A stretch of DNA of 64,000 bases from Schizochytrium sp. TIO01 (taxonomy: Eukaryota; Sar; Bigyra; Thraustochytrida; Thraustochytriidae): the NCBI GenBank assembly GCA_004764695.1, contig CM015708.1, forward strand, positions 1 through 64,000, given 5' to 3'. This document shows, piece after piece, positions 39,600-48,587 of the stretch (within the stretch, counting starts at the first letter, position 1; every line of letters begins with the position of its first letter). The translations under genes were made by a program, and so were the position numbers. The notes below the pieces were generated by a model. The model was not told where the DNA came from. It did no database searches and worked only from the letters and a program-made list of their open reading frames with translations.

Positions 39600-42500
39600 T
39601 GATCAAGTGCGTTTTATTGTAAGGGCTATTTAGTTGTCTTTGATTGGCTTGAGACTGGTTGATATAATAATGAGAAGTGAACTGATTTGATTTATTTGCT
39701 ATATTTCGTTGGACAGCTGGTTCTCTAGTGCTATAAAGCTTGGATTATTATGCCAATTAGTTAGAAATTAGCGTGCTTTTTGTAAGGGCTATTTAGTTGT
39801 TTGGTCGGCTTGGAACTGGTTGAGAAAGTAAGAAGTGAACTTATTTGATTTATTTGCTATATTTCGTTGAACAGCTGGTTCTCTAGTGCTATAAAGCTTG
39901 GATTATTATGCCAATTAGTTAGGAATTAGCGGCTAAGCAAGTGCTTTATGGAGGGCTATTTAGTTGTTTGGTCGGCTTGGAACTGGTTAAGAAAGTAAAA
40001 AGTGAACTGATTTGATTTATTTGCTATATTTCGTTGGACAGCTGGTTCTCTAGTGCTATAAAGCTTGGATTATTATGCCAATTAGTTAGAAATTAGCGTG
40101 CTTTATGGAGGGCTATTTAGTTGTTTGGTCGGCTTGGAACTGGTTGAGAAAGTAAGAAGTGAATTGATTTGAATATTTGCTATATTTCGTTGGACAGCTG
40201 GTTCTCTTGCTACAAAGCTTGGTTTATTATGCCAACTAGTTAGGAATTAGCGGCTAAGTAAGTGCTTTATGGAGGGCTATTTAGTTGTTTGGTCGGCTTG
40301 GAAATGGTTGAAAAGTAAGAAGTGAATTGATTTGATTTATTTATTCGATTTCGTTGAACAGCTGGTTCTCGTGCTATAAAGCTTGGATTGAAACACCAGC
40401 TAGCTAGTAATCAGCAGCTAAGTAAGTGCTTTATGGAGGGCTATTTAGTTGTTTGGTCGGCTTGGAAATGGTTGAGAAAGTAAGAAGTGAATTGATTTGA
40501 TTTATTTATTCGATTTCGTTGGACAGCTGGTTCTCTTGCTACAAAGCTTGGATTGAAACACCAGCTAGCTAGTAATCAGCAGCTAAGCAAGTGCTTTATG
40601 GAGGGCTATTTAGTTGTTTGGTCGGCTTGGAACTGGTTGAAAAGTAAGAAGTGAATTGATTTGATTTATTTGCTATATTTCGTTGAACAGCTGGTTCTCT
40701 TGCTACAAAGCTTGGATTATTATGCCAATTAGTTAGAAATCAGCGGCTGATCAAGTGCTTTATGGAGGGCTATTTAGTTGTTTGGTCGGCTTGGAACTGG
40801 TTGAGAAAGTAAGAAGTGAATTGATTTGATTTATTTGCTATATTTCGTTGAACAGCTGGTTCTCTTGCTATAAAGCTTGGATTGAAACACCAGCTAGCTA
40901 GTAATCAGCAGCTAAGCAAGTGCTTTATGGAGGGCTATTTAGTTGTTTGGTCGGCTTGGAAATGGTTGAAAAGTAATAAGTGAATTGATTTGATTTATTT
41001 GCTATATTTCGTTGGACAGCTGGTTCTCTTGCTACAAAGCTTGGTTTATTATGCCAACTAGTTAGGAATTAGCGGCCAAGTAAGTGCTTTATGGAGGGCT
41101 ATTTAGTTGTTTGGTCGGCTTGGAACTGGTTGAGAAAGTAAGAAGTGAATTGATTTGATTTATTTGCTATATTTCGTTGGACAGCTGGTTCTCTTGCTAC
41201 AAAGCTTGGATTGAAACACCAGCTAGCTAGTAATCAGCAGCTAAGTAAGTGCTTTCTAGACAGCCACTTATGTCTGTGTTCGGCTTGGAACTGGTTAAGA
41301 AAGTAAGAAGTGAATTGATTTGATTTATTTGCTATATTTCGTTGGACAGCTGGTTCTCTTGCTATAAAGCTTGGATTGAAACACCAGCTAGCTAGTAATC
41401 AGCGGCTGATCAAGCGGTTTTTGGACAGCCACTTAGTTGTTTGATTGGCTTGGAACTGGTTGAGAAAGTAAGAAGTGAATTGATTTGATTTATTTGTTAT
41501 ATTTCGTTGAACAGCTGGTTCTCTTGCTACAAAGCTTGGATTATTATGCCAATTAGTTAGGAATTAGCGGCTAAGCAAGTGTTTTATGGAGGGCTATTTA
41601 GTTGTTTGGTCGGCTTGGAACTGGTTGAGAAAGTAAGAAGTGAATTGATTTGAATATTTGCTATATTTCGTTGGACAGCTGGTTCTCTTGCTATAAAGCT
41701 TGGATTGAAACACCAGCTAGTTAGGAATTAGCGGCTGATCAAGTGCTTTATGGAGGGCTATTTAGTTCTTTGATAGGCTTGGAACTGGTTGAGAAAGTAA
41801 GAAGTGAATTGATTTGATTTATTTGCTATATTTCGTTGAACAGCTGGTTCTCTTGCTATAAAGCTTGGATTATTATACCAACTAGTTAGGAATTAGCGGC
41901 TGATCAAGTGCTTTCTGGAGGGCTATTTAGTTCTTTGATTGGCTTGGAACTGGTTAAGAAAGTAAGAAGTGAATTGATTTGATTTATTTGCTATATTTCG
42001 TTGAACAGCTGGTTCTCTTGCTACAAAGCTTAGATTGAAACACCAGCTAGCTAGTAATCAGCGGCTGATCAAGCGGTTTTTGGACAGCCACTTAGTTGTT
42101 TGATTGGCTTGGAACTGGTTAAGAAAGTAAGAGGTGAATTGATTTGATTTATTTGCTATATTTCGTTGAACAGCTGGTCAGCTGTTGCTACAAAGCTTAG
42201 ATTGAAACACCAGCTAGCTAGTAATCAGCGGCTGATCAAGCGGTTTTTGGACAGCCACTTAGTTGTTTGATTGGCTTGGAACTGGTTGAGAAAGTAAGAA
42301 GTGAATTGATTTGATTTATTTGCTATATTTCGTTGAACAGCTGGTTCTCTTGCTATAAAGCTTGGATTGAAACACCAGCTAGCTAGTAATCAGCGGCTGA
42401 TCAAGCGGTTTTTGGACAGCCACTTAGTTGTTTGATTGGCTTGGAACTGGTTGAGAAAGTAAGAAGTGAATTGATTTGATTTATTTGTTATATTTCGTTG

Positions 42501-43080
42501 AACAGCTGGTCAGCTGTTGCTACAAAGCTTGGATTGAAACACCAACTAGCTAGTAATCAGCGGCTAAGCAAGTGCTTTCTAGACAGCCACTTATGTCTGT
42601 GTTCGGCTTGGAACTGGTTGAGAAAGTAAGAAGTGAATTGATTTGATTTATTTGCTATATTTCGTTGGACAGCTGGTTCTCTTGCTATAAAGCTTAGATT
42701 GAAACACCAGCTAGCTAGTAACCAGCGGCTGATCAAGCGGTTTCTAGACAGCCACTTAGTTGTTTCATTGGCTTGGAACTGGTTAAGAAAGTAAGAAGTG
42801 AATTGATTTGAATATTTATTCGATTTCGTTGAACAGCTGGTCAGCTGTTGCTACAAAGCTTGGATTGAAACACCAGCTAGCTAGTAATCAGCGGCTGATC
42901 AAGTGCTTTTTGGACAGCCACTTATGTCTGTGTTCAGCTTGGAACTGGTTGAAAAGTAAAAAGTGAACTGATTTGATTTATTATATTTCGTTGAACAACT
43001 GGTTGGTTCTCCAGTGCTATAAAGCCTGGATTTCAACACCAGCTAAGTAACTAGTAATAAGCGACAGCCACTTATGTGTT
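39600..43080. repeat. Satellite-like array of about 21 units of ~164 bp
   Basis: The block ACAGCTGGTTCTCT (or a close variant) recurs about 21 times from 39714 to about 43005, with an average spacing near 164 bases. Each unit also contains GGCTTGGAACTGGTTGAGAA and AAGTGAATTGATTTGATTTA. Two alternative segments are mixed through the array: GATTATTATGCCAATTAGTTAG versus GATTGAAACACCAGCTAGCTAG, and TATGGAGGGCTATTTAG versus TTGGACAGCCACTTA. No gene is visible. It starts about 55 bases after the astacin stop. Confidence 0.93.
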
Positions 43081-43289
43081 CAATCGGCTTAGAAAGCGTG
43101 ACATGATAGTAGTTTAATATTATTCTCTGTAACAGTCAAATTGTACATCTACCTCCCCCCCAAAAAAGGTTGGATATTAATGCGAACAAAGCGCAATACT
43201 ATAACATTCCTGACATGAGTTTAAAGAAATGGAGGTGAATGATCAAACTAACAATAAGAGTAAATATTCTAAAGTCCTAACAAAACTAA

Positions 43290-43565
43290 CAATTAGCAGA
43301 CTCGAGTCTGTATCACCGTTAAATATGGCTGTCAACTAACAATTAGCAGACTCGAATCTGCTTCGCCGTTAGCCTCACTGGCTGGTCACCCATAATAAAT
43401 AGATGCAAAATGTTATTAACTATAATATTGTAAACAAAAAGAAACAAAAACAAACAAGGGTGACTGGGAGAGAGACTCAAGTCTGCATCGCCGTTAGAAG
43501 TTGTACTCTGAACCTTGGCGTCACATTCGCTCAGTTGTAACGATTAGGTAGGCCGCCGTTAGAAG
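43290..43565. repeat. Three dispersed copies of AGACTCGAGTCT-(N)-CGCCGTTAG motif
   Basis: AGACTCGAGTCT occurs at 43298, with one-base variants at 43348 and 43473. Each is followed within about 15 bases by CACCGTTA, CGCCGTTAG and CGCCGTTAG. A further GCCGCCGTTAGAAGTT lies at about 43550. The exact 12-base palindrome returns at 59995 and 60171. The remaining 43081-43633 spacer is A/T-rich with no gene. Confidence 0.75.
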
Positions 43566-43633
43566 TTACATTCTTGCGTTCGAGTGGTCTGCAAATTCCC
43601 AACGTAAGAAGAAGCGAACCAAGAAAATAAAAA

Positions 43634-44329
43634 ATGAACAAGCGAGTTCAAGAGAACAAGAACAGCATCGAGAATGCACCTAAAAAGGTCAAGGCCAACG
43701 CGTTTGACATGATGATGGGCTGTAAAAAGGCGCCACGCTCGCAACGCGTCTATGCGACCAACAACCTTATCGTGCCTTCAAGCATTGTGAGACTCGGCGA
43801 AACGCTGATTCTTTCATGGATTCTACGCAAAACAGTGGTTTACGAAAAAGCATATATCATGGTTGAACTTGCCAAGCTAGGCGCAATCATGTCATTCGAC
43901 ACGCACACGTTCGTGAAATGCTTCAACCTTGCGTTTGAACGACTCAACAGCATGCTCGCAGACATTGTGTATCGAGGTAGCTGGGCTTCGGAACTGAAAG
44001 AATTAGACAAGTGCGTTGTGAAGCATGCCAACACGCTATTGAACCACAACAAAAGCGACGATGCCAGAGTATTTAGCGATGCTGAGCTAGAAACAATCTG
44101 CCGGCAACTCGCCATCAGTTCACGACTGCCTACTGATCTGACTGAAAAAATCAGTCAGCACAAGCTAGAATTCGAAATCAGCCAACTAGCCAAGACAAGC
44201 GTCGACAGCTTGAGCGTCGAATACCCAGAAAATTGCGCGCGCAAAATCATGATAACTGCGGTGCGGCGTGTGGTGCCATCAATCATTGAAATCATTCCGC
44301 AGAGACCAGACTCACAACTACATTTATAA
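43634..44329 (+). CDS. Unknown helical protein
   Basis: The product has 231 residues. A basic N-terminus (about 1-35) is followed by a compact, mostly helical region with no membrane span or signal peptide. Cysteines are scattered without a metal-binding pattern. The start is an A-rich AAAATG context. It is convergent with the gene at 44432-44992, with about 100 bases between the stops. I do not recognise a family. Confidence 0.65.
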   Translation: MNKRVQENKNSIENAPKKVKANAFDMMMGCKKAPRSQRVYATNNLIVPSSIVRLGETLILSWILRKTVVYEKAYIMVELAKLGAIMSFDTHTFVKCFNLAFERLNSMLADIVYRGSWASELKELDKCVVKHANTLLNHNKSDDARVFSDAELETICRQLAISSRLPTDLTEKISQHKLEFEISQLAKTSVDSLSVEYPENCARKIMITAVRRVVPSIIEIIPQRPDSQLHL

Positions 44330-44431
44330 TACTCTAGACAAAAAAAACAAACAAACAAGAATATAAGCAACAACAACAACAACAACAAGCTTCACTAAAT
44401 AAACAAGATAATTTGAAAAGCACCGATCTAA

Positions 44432-44992
44432 TTAATCATCAATGAACATTGTCGCAACGCCATCGAGCATTTCTAACTCCTCAACTCTGAGCCCGACCAG
44501 TGTGAACAATCTGACGCACGCTCTGATATAGATGCTTGAATGTGAGAGAGGCGCTAGATCTCGGAGCGGGTCGGTGCTCATTTCTGTATGATAGCCCGCA
44601 ATAAACTGGTACGCGAGTTCTGTTGCTTCGAGAAGGGTGGCAATTCGAGTGCGAAGCTCATTGATTGGCCTGGTAATGAACGGCACAGGTATGTCTTCAA
44701 ACTTTGCTTGAAGAATCTGCTGGATCGATCTGACCAGCTGGCAATACTTGACATTGAAGATCTCTAGCGTTTTCTTGTCTGACTCTACAACTTTCTGCAC
44801 GATCGAATGATCTCTGATCAGCTTTACATACTCTTCGACGGCCGGATCAAGCGACTCGATCTCCCACAGGATTGACACGACCTGTGGTGCGCCAACATCT
44901 ATCGCTTTTTCTTCAACCAACTCGTGCTCATATTCTTCTAACTCCTTGATCGCATAAATTGCAAGAGCCTCTTGGTTCGGTTCCGAATCCAT
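44432..44992 (-). CDS. Unknown small acidic helical protein
   Basis: The product has 186 residues, strongly acidic at both ends and rich in Glu, Leu and Ile. The central region looks like a helical bundle. There is no signal peptide, membrane segment or cysteine cluster. The start ATG (44990-44992) lies about 280 bases from the next, divergent gene. That spacer includes a 20-base A run near 45071. The family is unrecognised. Confidence 0.65.
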   Translation of the reverse strand: MDSEPNQEALAIYAIKELEEYEHELVEEKAIDVGAPQVVSILWEIESLDPAVEEYVKLIRDHSIVQKVVESDKKTLEIFNVKYCQLVRSIQQILQAKFEDIPVPFITRPINELRTRIATLLEATELAYQFIAGYHTEMSTDPLRDLAPLSHSSIYIRACVRLFTLVGLRVEELEMLDGVATMFIDD

Positions 44993-45272
44993 CTTATTGA
45001 ATCACTTGTCGTTCGCATTCCGGATTTGCTGGCTTACGATAGCGCATGCGCTGAAGTTTAACACCATTTTAAAAAAAAAAAAAAAAAAAACAAAAACAAA
45101 CAAAACGTTAAATAACATATATGTAGTCCACTTTTGGAAGAAAGTATAACATATATTACATTCGAATTTGCCAACTGTAATCGAGGAAATCTAACAACCA
45201 TTGCTAGCAAACCGTTAGTATCCATTATTGTTCTTTAACAAAAACAAATATAAACAAAAAAAAAAATTAAAA

Positions 45273-47576
45273 ATGGCCGCGTACTACGGAATGGCAGCGA
45301 TGCTCGGCATCCTGGCGCTGATCAACATGCCAACGCTTAACAAAGCCGCAGGCGCGTGCGACTCACATCTTTATACCGGAGCAGACACTGCTTTTAGCGA
45401 CGGCTATGGAACCAACACCATCTATACTGCAACATGGCCAGACTATCAACTAACAGCACAAACATCAAACAAATTATATAATAAAATATCTAATCTTCAA
45501 GCCTCGAGTCTGCATGCTTGCTTTATCGACAGCTCAGACGGATCAGTCTGGTGCACCGGAACGGGTACCGAAGGACAACTAGGCACAGGCACGAATGTTA
45601 ACCATCTGAAAGACACCGTCAAAGTACAGAACTTGCCTGAAAATGTTAAATTCTCATCAGTCTATCTGGGAGCCTATTGGACATGCGCCGTCACCGAAGA
45701 CCGGCTCGAAGCCTACTGCTTCGGACGCAACAGCAGAAATGAACTCGGAGTCAACTACACAACTGCAATCGAATACACGCCGACTAAAGTCGTTGGAACG
45801 AACGGCCGCGTGATCAAATTCATGTTCATGTCCGACTCAGCAACCTGTATCGCCTATCAAGATAACACACTGAGTTGCTCAGGCTACGGTGGAGAATACT
45901 TTTATGGAGAGAGCTTCGGTGGATTAGAAATGAACAGCCCAGTACAAATCGACCTGCCAGATGTGGCTGGTCTTAATCTCAAACAAGGCGTCGGCGGCAA
46001 ACATCACATGGTGCTACTCGACAACGACGGTAAAGTTTACTGCAAAGGACTCAACAAAAAGGATAAGGCATGTGCGCCTGACCAGTGGCGAGACCATTGC
46101 ACATCTCTGTTTGAAGTAGCCGTTGTTGGATCTGATAATGCATTCATCTCAGGCAATGCTGTCAACACCTGCTCAGTCAAAAACGAGACAGGTGAGGTCA
46201 TGTGCTGGGGAAGTAATGGCATGTACCGCCTTGGTGTAAACGCGAACGGATTCCCCAAGGGAAGTCCTGGTCCTCACTATATCGATCTGCCTGTTGCCGC
46301 AAACCATGTCAATGTGAAGGACAACATTTGTGTAACTTTGATCAATGGTAAAACATACTGCTGGGGATCTATTGGTACATCTATGAGGAAAATGTTTGGC
46401 GGACAGATCTCAATCGGAATCCCCTTTTATGCGTCGACGATCCCTGAGGATAAATCTTGTCCCTTTCAGAGCTGCGATGAACAGACTGTCGACGTTTGTG
46501 CCACAGGCAATCGGATTTGTAGTGCAAAGGATCAATCTTGTATTGCTAAACCTAGCTGTTCAAATCATACTGATTGTAAGCCGTACAACTTTGATGGAAA
46601 AATGCCCTACTGTAGCGCAGAAGGGTTTTGTGAGACTCGTTACGCTCATGTCAAGTGCGCGAATACAGAACAATGCACCAAGATTGCCGATCGCTTTGTA
46701 ACCTATTCAAAGTCTCTTGCTTCTATCCGTCAGAAATTCAGTCTTCAGAATGCAACCATCTCTCGTGAGTCTGCGCAAATGGTTGTGCAGAACCTCAGAA
46801 ATAGCTTTGCTGCAAACAATTCTGACTCAGGCCTTGACCTTTCTGTCTTTATTGATGCATCAGAGTCTGTTACGCTTGATGCTACTTTGATCGACGCTCT
46901 TGCTGGAAACCAGACTCAGCTTGAGCAGGCTCTTCGCGACCTCGTCTGTGCAAGCTTGGCTGATCAGTGTATTGTTTCTTTCGATGCTGATGACACCTCT
47001 GCTCGTCGTCTTGCTGGAGAACTATTGCAAGTCTCTGTAACCTACAGCATTGATGACCAGACATTCGATGACCTTCAGCAGAGTGGTTCGCTTACCTTTG
47101 GTGATGATTCTCTTTTTGAGCAGGCGCTCGCTGACCAGCTTGGTCTCGATGCCTCTGATATTACTGTCTATAGCACTGATTCTTCGATTGAAATTGTCTA
47201 TGCCGTTGTGCTTGAGGCTGATACTGAGGGTGATCCCGACATTGCTGCCAAGCTTTCCTCGATCACGGCCGCCAAGGATGACCTTGACGCTATTACTACC
47301 ACCGTCAAGACTCAGCTTGCTCTTTCCGATTCTGATGTTCAGATCTATGACTTTGATCTTTGCGAGAACCGCGATTGTAATGGCCGCGGCACTTGTGATC
47401 GATCCACAGGTCTTTGTGTCTGCACTGATACTTCTTACTGGGGCGTTAACTGTGAGACATCTGTCTCTTGTCTCAATGGTGGTACGCCGCTAGCTTCTCA
47501 GGCTTATTGTCAGTGTCCTTGGCCTTACTCGGGTCTTCGTTGTGAAAATTCATCAGACTGTGCAACCTGTAACTAA
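45273..47576 (+). CDS. Secreted RCC1-like repeat protein with C-terminal EGF-like modules
   Basis: The product has 767 residues from the ATG at 45273; a longer frame from a TTG at 45228 is unlikely. A signal peptide (MAAYYGMAAMLGILALINMP and following) leads into cysteine-bearing RCC1-type repeats at about 45-370. The pattern is HxC...GxVxCxGxxxxGQLG, e.g. GTGTEGQLGTG. A cysteine-rich linker follows, then a region containing ARRLAG and beta-sheet blocks seen in protist surface proteins. Two EGF-like modules (from Cys697 in CENRDCNGRGTC, then CQCPWPYSGLRCE) close the protein. No membrane anchor is present, so it is likely secreted or wall-associated. The tandem array after the stop copies its last bases. 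Confidence 0.85.
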   Translation: MAAYYGMAAMLGILALINMPTLNKAAGACDSHLYTGADTAFSDGYGTNTIYTATWPDYQLTAQTSNKLYNKISNLQASSLHACFIDSSDGSVWCTGTGTEGQLGTGTNVNHLKDTVKVQNLPENVKFSSVYLGAYWTCAVTEDRLEAYCFGRNSRNELGVNYTTAIEYTPTKVVGTNGRVIKFMFMSDSATCIAYQDNTLSCSGYGGEYFYGESFGGLEMNSPVQIDLPDVAGLNLKQGVGGKHHMVLLDNDGKVYCKGLNKKDKACAPDQWRDHCTSLFEVAVVGSDNAFISGNAVNTCSVKNETGEVMCWGSNGMYRLGVNANGFPKGSPGPHYIDLPVAANHVNVKDNICVTLINGKTYCWGSIGTSMRKMFGGQISIGIPFYASTIPEDKSCPFQSCDEQTVDVCATGNRICSAKDQSCIAKPSCSNHTDCKPYNFDGKMPYCSAEGFCETRYAHVKCANTEQCTKIADRFVTYSKSLASIRQKFSLQNATISRESAQMVVQNLRNSFAANNSDSGLDLSVFIDASESVTLDATLIDALAGNQTQLEQALRDLVCASLADQCIVSFDADDTSARRLAGELLQVSVTYSIDDQTFDDLQQSGSLTFGDDSLFEQALADQLGLDASDITVYSTDSSIEIVYAVVLEADTEGDPDIAAKLSSITAAKDDLDAITTTVKTQLALSDSDVQIYDFDLCENRDCNGRGTCDRSTGLCVCTDTSYWGVNCETSVSCLNGGTPLASQAYCQCPWPYSGLRCENSSDCATCN

Positions 47577-47815
47577 TTTTATTATCTATCTATTACCTTG
47601 TTTTGGACATTCATCAGACTGTCCTAAACCTGTAACTCATTCAATCATTTTACTTTGTGAAAATATAATCCAACTGTCCTAAACCTGTAACTCATTTATC
47701 ATTTTACTTTGTGAAAATATAATCCAACTGTCCTAAACCTGTAACTCATTTATCAATCTATTACTTTGTTAAAATATAATCCAACTGTCCTAAACCTGTA
47801 ACTTATTCAATCATT
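47577..47815. repeat. ~56-bp tandem repeat derived from the 3' end of the RCC1/EGF gene
   Basis: Units containing ACTGTCCTAAACCTGTAACT recur at 47621, 47677, 47730 and 47787 (anchor GTCCTAAACC). Each is accompanied by GTGAAAAT or GTTAAAAT and TTTATC. The end of the coding region itself reads GTGAAAATTCATCAGACTGT followed by GCAACCTGTAACTAA, which is the same unit in diverged form, including the stop codon. Confidence 0.8.
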
Positions 47816-47861
47816 TTGTTTCTTGTTTCGTTCTATTCCATATAATATTAAAACATACGAT

Positions 47862-48215
47862 CTAATCCATACAATAACAAAAAATTTGGTTACCAAAAAG
47901 GTTACCAAATCGCGCAATAAGTTTCCAGGTCAGTGCGATACTGGCAGCTGTAAGTCCGAAGAGTATCATCACACTACCACTCAGCGCAAAGGCTGTTAGT
48001 GAGAATGCACAAAAGACTTTCTGCATGCGAGTAAGATCGGCCAGCATCCAGCTTGCCATCACAAAGTAACCAATAACAGTAAAGTCAATGTCAACCGTAA
48101 AACTTATCATCTGTTGATCATGTAAGCCAACAAGATATAAGGCTGACCAGGCCGACGCCAAGCAAGGTGCAGGGCTCTCAAGCAAGCGGACAGACACGCT
48201 CTTGTCGCCAGCCAT
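47862..48215 (-). CDS. Small multi-spanning membrane protein, GLHD family member 3
   Basis: The product has 117 residues with three or four hydrophobic segments. It is close to member 1 (36677-37117) over nearly its whole length, sharing RLLESPAPCLASAW-like and GYFVMASWMLAD blocks with a few substitutions. It ends earlier, lacking the charged and poly-Ala tail. Its upstream side carries a remnant of the astacin gene start, so this copy belongs to a duplicated block. Confidence 0.75.
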   Translation of the reverse strand: MAGDKSVSVRLLESPAPCLASAWSALYLVGLHDQQMISFTVDIDFTVIGYFVMASWMLADLTRMQKVFCAFSLTAFALSGSVMILFGLTAASIALTWKLIARFGNLFGNQIFCYCMD

Positions 48216-48350
48216 TGTTGTTGTTTTTTTGTTGTTGTTTTTTGTTGTTTTTGTTTTTGATTATATATGATCTATATAGACCTAACCGAGGTTGATATAG
48301 ACTTTGTTTTGTTTTCACTATAAATTAAAGACAAACAAACAAAAAAAAAA

Positions 48351-48431
48351 TAGCTATAGAGGGTGGGTTAATCTAATCTAACCATCAGATAAATGGACTA
48401 CTTATTTGTTATATTCTCATCAGATAAATAG
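48351..48431 (+). pseudogene. Remnant of duplicated astacin promoter and first codons
   Basis: The stretch TAGCTATAGAGGGTGGGTTA...CCATCAGATAAATGGACTAC resembles the sequence immediately before and at the astacin start (38008-38063: TAGCTGTGGTGGGTTA...CCATCAGATAAAGATGGACTA). The ATG at 48393 opens MDYLF, identical to the first five residues of the astacin, then diverges and stops at 48429-48431 after twelve codons. No peptidase sequence follows. The rest of 48216-48587 is A/T-rich with no gene. Confidence 0.75.
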
Positions 48432-48587
48432 TAGATAAATAAAGTAGCATCTTGCGTTTCCGCTCTATCTCGATACTTTAAAAACATGTTAAACTTTAAA
48501 AAAACTAAAAGCTGTTGGACCAAACCGTGTGGTAAGATGGACGCCAAACATAAAACGAGTAAAAATTGAAACTGTATAAAGCCTAAT

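Noticed and set aside
43290-43400. Possible tRNA-like element around GCAGACTCGAATCTGC
   Set aside because: The stem-loop is a plain palindrome with a 6-base loop; no acceptor, anticodon or D arm can be folded around it.
43634-44329. Histone-fold reading of the unknown 231-residue protein
   Set aside because: A basic N-terminus and helices are present, but the helix-strand-helix spacing and conserved residues of a histone fold could not be identified.
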